DNA of 64,000 nt from Empedobacter sp036647415 (GTDB taxonomy: Bacteria > Bacteroidota > Bacteroidia > Flavobacteriales > Weeksellaceae): the NCBI RefSeq assembly GCF_036647415.1, contig NZ_JAVXKG010000013.1, forward strand, positions 4,248 to 68,247. Direction: 5' to 3'. Position 1 is the stretch's first letter. Every line of letters starts with the position of its first letter. Below the pieces are notes generated by a model. The model saw only the letters and a program-made list of their open reading frames with translations. It was not told the DNA's origin and searched no databases. Made by a program: the position numbers and the translations under genes. Positions 52,182 through 60,651 of this stretch are shown piece after piece.

Positions 52182-54716
52182 ATGAAAAGTCAACTAACAG
52201 CTTTTTTTATAGTTGTTTGTGCGCTTCTTCAAGCGCAAGTAAAAATTCAAGGTAAAGTCATCGACTCAGAAACCTTGAAACCAATTCCATATGCAGATAT
52301 TCGACTTCCCGAATTAAAAATAAGTGCAACATCTAATTCTGATGGTACATTTTATATCGAATCTACAGGTAATACAAATCAATTAAGCATCTCTAAAACT
52401 GGATTTGAAACCGCAAATTATATTTTAGAAAATAAGATTGATTACAACTATGTAGCCCAATTATTTGTAGCCGAAGAAGAAACAGAAGAAGACAATGGAA
52501 CGGTAGATTTACAAACAGCTGTAGTTTCTGCAAAGAAAAAGCGCCTAAAAAAGAAAGAAAATCCTGCTTATGCAATTTTGCGTGAAGTTTGGAAACGTAA
52601 AAAGAAAAATGGTTTAAAATCTATTCCTCATTATCAATACGATGAATATGAGAAATTAGAATTTGATATCAGTAATGTAGATTCTACGTTTATGAAACGT
52701 AAGATTTTCAAAGGAATGGAATTTATTTTTGAAAAAGTAGATACTTCTTCTATTAATGGAAAAACATATTTACCAGCTTTTCTTAACGAGTCAATTTATA
52801 AAGTTGCAGGTATCAATAAGCCATCTACAAAAGAACGTCGCGAGTTAGTGGCAAACAAAACTTCAGGTTTCGAGAAAAATGAAGTTGTAGCATCTACTGT
52901 AAAAAATCTTTTTAGAGATATAGATGTTTACGACAATCGTGTTAATATTTTAGACATCAAATTTGTAAGTCCAATTGCGACAGACGGATTTGCAGTTTAT
53001 GATTATGAATTGAAAGATACCATAGATGTTGATGGAGTAGAATCATATCGTATCAAATATTACCCACGTCGCGAAGGTGAATTAACTTTCAAGGGTGAAT
53101 TGTATATTTCGAAAGATTCGTATGCTGTAAAAGAAGTTGTAATGGAAACAACAAAAGAAATTAACGTAAATTTTGTGCGTAATATCTTTATGAATTTACA
53201 GTATGATATTCCAAATGATTCGGTTTTTTATCCTAAAAAAGAATATGCCATGTTGGATATGTCTATTTTAAGTAAAAAAGAAGATTCGAAAGGTATTTTT
53301 GCACATAAAACGGTCAATTACTATAACTATGATTTCGAAAAATCTAATCCAGAAAGTTATTATTACGAAAGATTAGATCCAGCTAAATCAGCATTAAATG
53401 AAAAGTCTGATGAGTTTTGGGCAGAAAGTCGTCCAGAAGCGTTGACTAAAGATCAAGAAGGTATTTACGAAACATTAGAACAATTAAATAAAGTTCCCAA
53501 ATTTAATAATATTGTAAAGGGAATAGAGGTTTTTGGTTCTGGTTATTACAATGTCGCAAATGCAATAGATATTGGTAATTTATATTCATCATTTGGATAT
53601 AACCAAATAGAAGGTGTGCGTTTACGTGCTGGTGCCAGAACGTATTTTTCTCAGAATGATATGTGGCGTGCGCAAGGATTTTTAGCGTATGGATTTAGAG
53701 ATAATAAATTTAAATACGGTGCAGATTTTAGAGCAATGTTCAATAAGTTTAATCGTTTTCAAATTGGTGTTGGTACAAAACGAGATGTAGAACAATTAGC
53801 AGCAACGTTAACTTCTTCGGACGGAATTATGACACGTAGTTTTGCTTCGTCGTCAATTATTAGTCAAGGAAATAATGCGTATTTAAGTAGCAATAATCTG
53901 ACAAATGTATATACATCTATAGAGCCTTGGAAAAATGTAACTTTTCGTGTAGACGGAAATTATCAATTAATAAAACCAGCCGATTCTTCACTTTTTTCTG
54001 TAGCGTATGAAAAAGACGGAAAAATAAAAGAAACCGTAACAAACTCTAGTGTTAGTGTCTCTGTAATTGCGCGTCCAGGTGCAAAATATTCTCAATACGG
54101 GATTGATCGTTATGAAATGAATACACTTGCACCAACTTTAATGTTACGTTATACAAAAGGTCTGAAAGGTGTAATAAATTCAGATTTTGAATATGATAAA
54201 TTACAATTCTTATATTCGCAACCAATTTTAATAGGTTCTTTTGGTAAATCTTTGGTAACAGTAGAAGCAGGAAAAACATTTCAAGGCGTTCCGTTATCAT
54301 TGATGAGTGCAATTCCAGGTAACGAAAGTTATGGACAAGTTTACGGTACATTTTCTCAGTTAGATTATTACGAATTTGTAACAGACGAATATGTAACGAT
54401 GAATTATGAGCACCATTTTAATGGTTGGATTTTGAATAAAATTCCATTAATCAAAAAATTAAAATTAAGAGAAGTTGGTTTCTTGCGTGCTGCTTATGGT
54501 GATATTTCAGATAAAAGTAATGCCATCAATCGCTCAACAATCAAGTATTTTGCTCCAAATCAACAAATTTATTACGAATATGGTTTTGGAATAGAAAACA
54601 TTGGTTTTGGAAACATTAGACCTTTACGTGTTGATTTTAATTGGCGTGGAAATTATAATAATTTACCAGATGTTCGTAAATTTGGCGTGACAGTCGGAAT
54701 GGACTGGAATTTTTAA
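52182..54716 (+). CDS. DUF5686 outer-membrane protein with carboxypeptidase-like N-domain
   Basis: The protein is 844 aa. A signal peptide (FFIVVCALLQAQ) is followed by a carboxypeptidase-regulatory-like domain (IQGKVIDSETLKPIPYADIR, residues about 22-100). The DUF5686 part then covers the rest, with NPAYAILREVWKRKK, VESYRIKYYPRREGELTFKG and a C-terminal beta-barrel ending DVRKFGVTVGMDWNF. The terminal Phe fits an outer-membrane barrel. The family is common in Bacteroidota; its job is unknown, possibly export or envelope maintenance. The pyrophosphatase follows 29 bp later. Confidence 0.9.
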   Translation: MKSQLTAFFIVVCALLQAQVKIQGKVIDSETLKPIPYADIRLPELKISATSNSDGTFYIESTGNTNQLSISKTGFETANYILENKIDYNYVAQLFVAEEETEEDNGTVDLQTAVVSAKKKRLKKKENPAYAILREVWKRKKKNGLKSIPHYQYDEYEKLEFDISNVDSTFMKRKIFKGMEFIFEKVDTSSINGKTYLPAFLNESIYKVAGINKPSTKERRELVANKTSGFEKNEVVASTVKNLFRDIDVYDNRVNILDIKFVSPIATDGFAVYDYELKDTIDVDGVESYRIKYYPRREGELTFKGELYISKDSYAVKEVVMETTKEINVNFVRNIFMNLQYDIPNDSVFYPKKEYAMLDMSILSKKEDSKGIFAHKTVNYYNYDFEKSNPESYYYERLDPAKSALNEKSDEFWAESRPEALTKDQEGIYETLEQLNKVPKFNNIVKGIEVFGSGYYNVANAIDIGNLYSSFGYNQIEGVRLRAGARTYFSQNDMWRAQGFLAYGFRDNKFKYGADFRAMFNKFNRFQIGVGTKRDVEQLAATLTSSDGIMTRSFASSSIISQGNNAYLSSNNLTNVYTSIEPWKNVTFRVDGNYQLIKPADSSLFSVAYEKDGKIKETVTNSSVSVSVIARPGAKYSQYGIDRYEMNTLAPTLMLRYTKGLKGVINSDFEYDKLQFLYSQPILIGSFGKSLVTVEAGKTFQGVPLSLMSAIPGNESYGQVYGTFSQLDYYEFVTDEYVTMNYEHHFNGWILNKIPLIKKLKLREVGFLRAAYGDISDKSNAINRSTIKYFAPNQQIYYEYGFGIENIGFGNIRPLRVDFNWRGNYNNLPDVRKFGVTVGMDWNF

Positions 54717-54745
54717 GATATTAATAAATTAAATATAGATTTAAA

Positions 54746-55219
54746 ATGACTTTTGATGCAATTATAGAAATCCCAAGAGGATCTCGCAACAAATACGAAA
54801 TGGATCACGAAACAGGAAGAATCCGTTTTGATCGTGTTTTATATTCTCCAATGGTTTACCCAGCTGACTACGGTTTCGTAGAAAATACATTAGGATTAGA
54901 TGGAGATCCAATTGATGTTTTAGTTTTTTTAACAGAGCCTACAGTTCCTGGATGTGTTATCGAAGTTAAAACTATCGGTGTTTTGAACATGTCAGATGAT
55001 AAAGGTCAAGATGAAAAATTAATTTGTGTGCCAGTTGCAGATCCAACATGGAACCAATTAGAAAACATCACTGATATGAATCCTCATACATTGAAAGAAG
55101 TTGAGCATTTTTTCAAAGACTTAGAAAATAAAACAACTACAATAGAAGGATACGGTGATAAAGCACAAGCTGAGCAATTGTTACAAGATGCAAGAGAGCG
55201 TTTTGTACCTACTCACTAA
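54746..55219 (+). CDS. ppa: Inorganic pyrophosphatase
   Basis: The protein is 157 aa and starts MTFDAIIEIPRGSRNKYEMD. The family I motifs are complete: RFDRVLYSPMVYPADYGF and the metal-binding DGDPIDVLV (D-x-D-P-x-D), followed by VPVADPTWNQLENITDM. It hydrolyses pyrophosphate to phosphate, which pulls biosynthetic reactions forward. It lies after the DUF5686 gene and is closed by a terminator. Confidence 0.95.
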   Translation: MTFDAIIEIPRGSRNKYEMDHETGRIRFDRVLYSPMVYPADYGFVENTLGLDGDPIDVLVFLTEPTVPGCVIEVKTIGVLNMSDDKGQDEKLICVPVADPTWNQLENITDMNPHTLKEVEHFFKDLENKTTTIEGYGDKAQAEQLLQDARERFVPTH

Positions 55220-55241
55220 GAAATAATTTATAATTTCATAT

Positions 55242-55275
55242 AAATAGTCCTCAATTTTTGAGGACTATTTTTTTG
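55242..55275 (+). terminator. Terminator after ppa
   Basis: A 13-bp stem (AAATAGTCCTCAA and TTGAGGACTATTT) with a short T loop is followed by T residues. Confidence 0.85.
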
Positions 55276-55348
55276 CGATGTTTTTTCAGCTCTATTATTT
55301 CCTTATTATAATGTATTATTGTAGTTTTAGATTAATTAATACTTAATT

Positions 55349-56788
55349 ATGAAAAAAATATTTACAATCTCTCTTGCATTATTAGGACAACTAATTTTTG
55401 CACAGTACACAACGCCTAATACAGGTAAAACGTATAACATTGCCGATTTAGATGCACTTACAGCAGATGTTTCTTATGATGCAGCGACTAATACTTACAC
55501 GTTAAATCAGGATTTAACAATAGCAGAAACAGATATTTTTCTTTCGGATAGTGATTATACTTTAGCAATTTCAGAAGGAAAATTAATTACGGTTGTTGGA
55601 CAAATTATAGTAAATGCTCCCAATCAAGTTTTGTTTACGTCAACAAATCCAGGTACTAGTTATTTTAAAGGTGTAAGATTAGAGGAAAATGCTATTGCTA
55701 AATTTTCTAAATTTAAAATGCTTTATGGTGGTGGATTAAGAGCGCTTAATTCAAGTTTTGTAATGGATAAATCTGAAATTTCTTATCAAAATGCGGGTGC
55801 TTCAACTGGTGGTGCGATTAATTTTTCTAGAGGAAATCCAATCATAACAAATTCTACTTTCAAACATAATATTACTCCTGTAGTAGGTTCTGGAGCGAAT
55901 CAATCGGTGGCTTTAACTTTCGAAAATAATTATTTAGAAGATAATAATAAAGAAAACTCTAACCGTCCACAAATTAATATGGGACCAAGTGGAGAAAATC
56001 AAACAACAATTATTAAAAACAATACAATTATAGGAAATAGAGCAAACACACGTGTTGGTGGAATTTCTGTTTCTAGTTTGTTGAGTGTGATTAGTTTTGC
56101 ACAAATAGAAAATAATACGATAAAAGATAACCGTTACGGAATTACGATTACAGGTGTTACTGCTGGCGGAAATATTATTGGTAATACGATCGAAAATAAT
56201 AATACAGAAAATGTACCAAATACTGGTGGTAGTGGAATTTCTATTTCTCAAACAGCAACAGCGCCGAAAACATCTGTAACAATAAAAGGAAACACGATCA
56301 AAGGAAATCTTTGGGGAATTACAATTATTGGTAACGGAACCAATATAGATATGACAAATGGATACAATGTTTTCGAAAATAATGGAAATACAGGTTTAGA
56401 TTATGCATTATACAATAATTCGGCAAACAATATAAAGGCGCAAGGTAATTGTTGGGATCCTATTTTAACAGATGAAAGAGTAGAAAATGTTATTTTTCAT
56501 AAACCAGATAACTCTACATTAGGCTTGGTAGATCATTCAAATTATGCTTGCCTTTTAAGTACAAATGAAGTGAAATTAGATAAATTAAAGCTTTATCCAA
56601 ATCCTAGTAACGGAACATTTGTAGTTGATACAAAAGAAAAATCTACCTATCAAATTTATGACATTAATGGAAGATTAGTAAAACAAGGAGAATTGAAAAT
56701 AGGACAGAATAATATACAAACTAATCTTAAAAAAGGTGTTTATATTATGAAAACAAATCAATCATCTTCAAAAATCATTGTAAAATAA
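55349..56788 (+). CDS. Secreted parallel beta-helix protein with a type A T9SS sorting domain
   Basis: The protein is 479 aa. A signal peptide (LALLGQLIFAQ) is followed by NTGKTYNIADLDALTADVSY. Residues about 130-370 show repeated right-handed beta-helix rungs (NYLEDNNKENSN, NNTIIGNRANTRVGGISVS, NNTIKDNRYGITITG, KGNTIKGNLWGITIIG). The C-terminal 75 residues are a type A sorting domain (LKLYPNPSNGTFVV, YDINGRLVKQGELK, ending SSKIIVK), so the protein is exported by the type IX system and fixed at the surface. No enzymatic residues are recognised; polysaccharide binding or cleavage is possible. Confidence 0.88.
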   Translation: MKKIFTISLALLGQLIFAQYTTPNTGKTYNIADLDALTADVSYDAATNTYTLNQDLTIAETDIFLSDSDYTLAISEGKLITVVGQIIVNAPNQVLFTSTNPGTSYFKGVRLEENAIAKFSKFKMLYGGGLRALNSSFVMDKSEISYQNAGASTGGAINFSRGNPIITNSTFKHNITPVVGSGANQSVALTFENNYLEDNNKENSNRPQINMGPSGENQTTIIKNNTIIGNRANTRVGGISVSSLLSVISFAQIENNTIKDNRYGITITGVTAGGNIIGNTIENNNTENVPNTGGSGISISQTATAPKTSVTIKGNTIKGNLWGITIIGNGTNIDMTNGYNVFENNGNTGLDYALYNNSANNIKAQGNCWDPILTDERVENVIFHKPDNSTLGLVDHSNYACLLSTNEVKLDKLKLYPNPSNGTFVVDTKEKSTYQIYDINGRLVKQGELKIGQNNIQTNLKKGVYIMKTNQSSSKIIVK

Positions 56789-56816
56789 TTTTATATAATT
56801 AAACTAAAAATAAACA

Positions 56817-56852
56817 AAGGGTTATCGTTATTTATTACGATAACCCTTATTT
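56817..56852 (+). terminator. Terminator after the beta-helix protein gene
   Basis: A 12-bp stem (AAGGGTTATCGT and ACGATAACCCTT) with an 8-base loop is followed by T residues. Confidence 0.85.
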
Positions 56853-56940
56853 TTTGTGATATTTATAAAAAAACGAAATTCGATACTATTTTTTATTTAT
56901 TTTTTCTCAAACATTTTTAAGTTTATAGAAATACTCACAC

Positions 56941-58374
56941 ATGAAATCAAAAATAATATTAACGGCATGTTTCATTTCATCAACAATGTTGTTATCAGCT
57001 CAAACAAATCAAGAAATTTTAAATCTGATTAATAATGAAGTTGAGGTAAATTCTGAAGCATATTCTCAACTTAAAAAAGCAACCGAAACAATTGGACATC
57101 GTGCAACTGGAACCGAAAACGGAAGAAAAGCAGAAGAATATGCAGCAAACTTGTTAAGAAGTTATGGTTATGATGTTTCTTTTCAAGAATTTTCTTTTAA
57201 TGGTTGGAATCGTAAAAGTTTAAATTTAAAAATAAATAATCAGCCCATAAAAGCAGTAGCGTTGGCACATTCTCCTGCAAATGTAAAATTATCAGGTGAG
57301 TTAATCGACCTAGGAAATGGGTTAGAAGACGATTACAAGCAATTAGGCGATAAAGTAAAAGGCAAAGTTGTTTTTGCTGCATTAGGTTTGTTAGAAGGAA
57401 CGTCAAAAGAAATAGAAAATTTACATCGTTCAGAAAAAACGGCTTTAGCAGAAAAATATGGAGCGAAAGGAATCATTTTATTTAATCGACCTGCGGGTGG
57501 AATTTTATTAACAGGAACAGCTTCTGTTACGGGAGATATTATAAAAATTCCTGCAATCAATATTAGTTTAGAAGATGGTTTAAAGATAAAAGAACAATTA
57601 ACGAAAGGAAAAGAAGTTGCTAAAATAGAGATGAAAAATGATGTTGGACAAATGAAAGGTCGTAACATAATTGCTCGAAAAATTGGTTCTAAATTTCCAA
57701 AAGAAAAAATTGTTCTTGGTGGACATTTGGATAGTTGGGATTTGGCGACAGGAGCAATAGATAACGGAGTTGGAAGTTTTTCTGTGATTGATATTGCGCG
57801 TACATATAAAAAACTGAATTTGCAGAATGACAGAACATTAGAGTTTGTTTTGTTTATGGGTGAAGAAGTTGGATTGTTGGGCTCTAAACATTATGTAGAA
57901 CAAGCTATAAAAGATGGTTCTATCAATCAAATAAAAGCCATGTCAAATATGGATATGACAACAAATCCAAAATCTTATTACTCTACAATGGACGCTAATT
58001 TGAATGTATTAAATGAGTATGCGAAAGATGTGCAAAAATTAATTCCAGATTTCAAATTAAATGCTTTTTCGAGCGTAGATTTACATTCTGATCATCAGCC
58101 ATTTATGCTACAAGGTGTGCCGATTATAGGATTGTCGGATAGTCAATTTACAAAAGGAGCTTTAAATTGTTATCATGCGAATTGTGATACATTTGATTAT
58201 GTAGAAGAAATTGGACTAAAAAATAACGTAATCTTAGAAACCTATTTGCTGTATCGTTTAAGTAATTTGAATGATTTACCAGCAAAACGTTGGACGGAAG
58301 AAGAAATAAAAACGAATTTAATCAAAGGAAATTTAGAAACTCCCTTGCGAATTTCAGGAGATTGGAGATGGTAA
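56941..58374 (+). CDS. M28 family metallopeptidase (secreted)
   Basis: The protein is 477 aa with a signal peptide (ILTACFISSTMLLSAQ). A PA-type insert (EKYGAKGIILFNRPAGG) sits in the first half. The dinuclear zinc site is clear: GGHLDSWDLATGAIDNGVGS (His and bridging Asp), FMGEEVGLLGSKHY (catalytic Glu) and YHANCDTFDYV (last His). Aminopeptidases or carboxypeptidases of this family trim peptides in the periplasm or outside. No T9SS domain. It converges with tryptophanase. Confidence 0.92.
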   Translation: MKSKIILTACFISSTMLLSAQTNQEILNLINNEVEVNSEAYSQLKKATETIGHRATGTENGRKAEEYAANLLRSYGYDVSFQEFSFNGWNRKSLNLKINNQPIKAVALAHSPANVKLSGELIDLGNGLEDDYKQLGDKVKGKVVFAALGLLEGTSKEIENLHRSEKTALAEKYGAKGIILFNRPAGGILLTGTASVTGDIIKIPAINISLEDGLKIKEQLTKGKEVAKIEMKNDVGQMKGRNIIARKIGSKFPKEKIVLGGHLDSWDLATGAIDNGVGSFSVIDIARTYKKLNLQNDRTLEFVLFMGEEVGLLGSKHYVEQAIKDGSINQIKAMSNMDMTTNPKSYYSTMDANLNVLNEYAKDVQKLIPDFKLNAFSSVDLHSDHQPFMLQGVPIIGLSDSQFTKGALNCYHANCDTFDYVEEIGLKNNVILETYLLYRLSNLNDLPAKRWTEEEIKTNLIKGNLETPLRISGDWRW

Positions 58375-58381
58375 TATCAAA

Positions 58382-58412
58382 AAAAATCCTTCAGAATTTC
58401 TGAAGGATTTTT
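58382..58412. terminator. Shared terminator between the M28 peptidase and tryptophanase
   Basis: A perfect 14-bp stem (AAAAATCCTTCAGA and TCTGAAGGATTTTT) with a 3-base loop lies between the two converging genes. Confidence 0.88.
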
Positions 58413-58415
58413 AAT

Positions 58416-59792
58416 TTATTTCTTTTTCAATTTTACTGTAAAATGACGTAAAATATCCGATTCCCATGTAATTTCATAACCAGAATTTAGTTCATTTCGT
58501 CTATCATAAATATTTTTCAGTGCTACTGCAATGTAATCCATGTGACTTTGAAAATAAGTTCTTCTTGGAATAGCTAAACGCAATAATTCTAATTTTGGAT
58601 AACGATTTTCACGTGTTTCAGGATCACGATCAGCCAAAATAGTTCCGATTTCTACACCACGAATTCCTGCTTCTTTGTACAATTCGATTCCCAAAGTTTG
58701 TGCAGGAAATTCTTCACGCGCCACATTTGGTAAAAACTTTACTGCATCTACAAAAATAGCGTGTCCACCAATTGGTTGTTGAATTGGAATGCCATATTCA
58801 ATCAATTTATTTCCTAAATACTCAACTTGATTAATTCTAGATTTTAAATACGAATATTCAGTAGATTCTTGTAAACCTTGTGCTAAAGCCGCTAAATCAC
58901 GTCCAGCTAATCCTCCATAGCTTAAATATCCTTCGTAGATAATTCCAAAATTTCCACATATTTTATATAGCTCTTCGTTATTAAGTGCTATAAAACCACC
59001 AATATTCACCAAACCATCTTTTTTCGCAGACATTGTCATTCCATCTCCGTAAGAAAACATTTCTAATACAATTTCTTTGATTGTTTTATCCTTGAATTCT
59101 GCTTCACGTTCTTTAATAAAATAAGCATTTTCTGCAAATCTCGCTCCATCAAAAAATACTGGAATACCATATTGATTTGATAATTCTCGGACTTGACGTA
59201 TATTTTCTATAGAAACGGGTTGTCCACCAGACGAATTACATGTTACAGTGATTAATGTAAATGGAATTTGCGTTTTATCGTATTGCTTGTAAACATCTTC
59301 TAATTTTTTTAAGTCGATATTTCCTTTAAAAGGATGAATTAATTCACTATCAAAAGCTTCATCAATTGTACAATCTACCGCATGTGCTTTTCTAAACTCA
59401 ATATGACCTTTAGTTGTATCAAAATGAGAATTTCCTGGTACAATTTGGTTTTCTTTTACCAAAGCCGAAAACAAAACATTTTCCGCTGCACGCCCTTGAT
59501 GTGTAGGTAAAACAAACTGATAATTTGTAATGCTATTAATTGTTTCTTTCAGTTTAAGGAAAGATTGAGAACCAGCATAACTTTCATCTCCAGTCATCAT
59601 TGCACCCCACTGTTTGTCAGACATTGCGCCCGTTCCAGAATCGGTTAATAAATCAATAAATACTTTGTGGCTTTCTAGGTTAAATAAGTTGTAATCTTTT
59701 TCTTCAATCCATTTCTCGCGATCTTCTTTAGTAGATTGATAAATTTCTTCGACCATTTTAATTCGAAATGGTTCGGCAAAAGGTAATTCCAT
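58416..59792 (-). CDS. tnaA: Tryptophanase
   Basis: The protein is 458 aa, normal length. It splits L-tryptophan into indole, pyruvate and ammonia with PLP. Typical blocks are LPFAEPFRIKMVEEIYQSTK, DLLTDSGTGAMSDKQWGAMM, the PLP lysine region DGMTMSAKKDGLVNIGGF, TVTCNSSGGQPVSIENI, and IPRRTYFQSHMDYIA at the end. No TnaC-like leader peptide or Rho-site arrangement is visible in the 126 bp upstream. The next gene upstream on the same strand is the thioesterase, which ends in a terminator. Confidence 0.96.
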   Translation of the reverse strand: MELPFAEPFRIKMVEEIYQSTKEDREKWIEEKDYNLFNLESHKVFIDLLTDSGTGAMSDKQWGAMMTGDESYAGSQSFLKLKETINSITNYQFVLPTHQGRAAENVLFSALVKENQIVPGNSHFDTTKGHIEFRKAHAVDCTIDEAFDSELIHPFKGNIDLKKLEDVYKQYDKTQIPFTLITVTCNSSGGQPVSIENIRQVRELSNQYGIPVFFDGARFAENAYFIKEREAEFKDKTIKEIVLEMFSYGDGMTMSAKKDGLVNIGGFIALNNEELYKICGNFGIIYEGYLSYGGLAGRDLAALAQGLQESTEYSYLKSRINQVEYLGNKLIEYGIPIQQPIGGHAIFVDAVKFLPNVAREEFPAQTLGIELYKEAGIRGVEIGTILADRDPETRENRYPKLELLRLAIPRRTYFQSHMDYIAVALKNIYDRRNELNSGYEITWESDILRHFTVKLKKK

Positions 59793-59863
59793 TTTTTTGT
59801 CGTTTGTGTTTATTGTAAAACTACTAAACGTTTAGAATATTATGGTCATATATTAAAAAACAT

Positions 59864-59898
59864 AAAAAAATCCTTTATCAAATGGATAAAGGATTTTA
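59864..59898 (-). terminator. Terminator after the thioesterase (59919-60338)
   Basis: A stem AAAAATCCTTTATC / GATAAAGGATTTT with a short loop lies just after the thioesterase stop, flanked by A and T runs. Confidence 0.8.
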
Positions 59899-59918
59899 TT
59901 TTTTTATATAGCTAGTTG

Positions 59919-60338
59919 TTAGTCAATAACAGGAACTGGTCTTTTATTTTCATTAATCGCGACCAATGTAAAAGTACCTGTGATTGCTTTATCGCGACCA
60001 TCTCGGTACATACTTTCGATATAAACATCAATCTGTACGTCCAAACTTGTACGTCCCACGCGCGAAACTTCACCTACCATTTCTACAATAGTTCCTGCAG
60101 GAATTGAGTGTTTAAAGTCAATTTTATCGCTACTAACCGTAACAATAGGTTTACGACAAAAACGTGTTGCCGTCATAAAAGCAATTTCATCCATAAGATA
60201 CATTACAGTTCCTCCAAACATAGTATTGTGGTGATTTGTATCTCCAGGGAAAACAGCTTTAAAAATGCGGGTTTTAGAATTTTTGATACGTTGCTCGATC
60301 AATTCTTCTCTTGGTGTTTTTTCCACTTCCATTATCAT
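59919..60338 (-). CDS. Hotdog-fold acyl-CoA thioesterase downstream of a cobalamin riboswitch
   Basis: The protein is 139 aa (or 137 from the in-frame ATG at 60332). The signature FPGDTNHHNTMFGGTVMYLMDE gives the hotdog acyl-CoA thioesterase motif with the catalytic Asp; KIDFKHSIPAGTIVEMVGEV follows. It hydrolyses acyl-CoA in the cytoplasm. The compact cobalamin riboswitch begins about 200 bases upstream on the same strand, with no other gene between except a 23-codon leader frame, so expression is probably B12-controlled. A terminator separates it from tryptophanase. Confidence 0.9.
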   Translation of the reverse strand: MIMEVEKTPREELIEQRIKNSKTRIFKAVFPGDTNHHNTMFGGTVMYLMDEIAFMTATRFCRKPIVTVSSDKIDFKHSIPAGTIVEMVGEVSRVGRTSLDVQIDVYIESMYRDGRDKAITGTFTLVAINENKRPVPVID

Positions 60339-60344
60339 AATTAT

Positions 60345-60416
60345 TTACACGTTACTTTTTATTAATTTATTCTCGATAAGGATTTTTTTGTGGTGTTTTG
60401 ATAATTTCATAATCAT
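60345..60416 (-). CDS. Possible 23-aa leader peptide between the riboswitch and the thioesterase
   Basis: An ATG at 60416 (and a second at 60410) opens a frame of 23 residues (MIMKLSKHHKKILIENKLIK...) that stops 7 bases before the thioesterase start. It might couple translation of the thioesterase to the leader, or it may be chance. It is too short to judge. Confidence 0.2.
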   Translation of the reverse strand: MIMKLSKHHKKILIENKLIKSNV

Positions 60417-60459
60417 TGATTAGCTTTTTTCGCGAAGCGATTCTTTATTATTTATCACT

Positions 60460-60541
60460 AAAATTGGTAATCTGACTTGTCATAAATAGACTTACAGTTG
60501 CGCGACAGTTCATGATTTACACATGATTCCCCAATTATCGT
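60460..60541 (-). ncRNA. Compact cobalamin riboswitch (class II-like)
   Basis: On the minus strand the RNA reads AATTGGGGAATC, then GTGTAAATCATGAACTGTC, GCGCAACTGTAAG and after only about 12 bases the B12-box-like GACAAGTCAGATTACCAATT. AATTGG near the 5' end pairs with CCAATT at the 3' end, closing the P1 helix. The short distance between core and box fits the compact class II (AdoCbl-variant or Cbl-II) form rather than the large one at 50375-50530. A -7 element lies just upstream, so it is transcribed. Confidence 0.78.
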
Positions 60542-60545
60542 TTTG

Positions 60546-60553
60546 CAAATATA
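60546..60553 (-). promoter_or_regulatory. Promoter -7 element (TATATTTG) before the compact B12 riboswitch
   Basis: A TAnnTTTG match on the minus strand starts the transcript at the 5' end of the aptamer, as for the large riboswitch. Confidence 0.6.
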
Positions 60554-60651
60554 AATTAGAAAAGTGATATTTTACCACATAATGAAGCTTAATTCGTTGT
60601 TTTGAAATAATTCATGTAAATTCAGCATTAAAATTTTTAAGATTTAAAAAA

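Noticed and set aside
58416..59918. TnaC-style leader peptide for tryptophanase
   Set aside because: The upstream 126 bp has no short frame with a Trp codon and no Rho-utilisation-like layout.
27898..60338. Three hotdog thioesterases as one pathway cluster
   Set aside because: They are about 1 and 30 kb apart, in different units and of different subtypes; no shared operon supports a joint pathway.
60425..60445. Intrinsic terminator between the compact riboswitch and the thioesterase
   Set aside because: TCGCTTCGCGA forms only a 4-bp stem and is followed by A, not T, on the minus strand.
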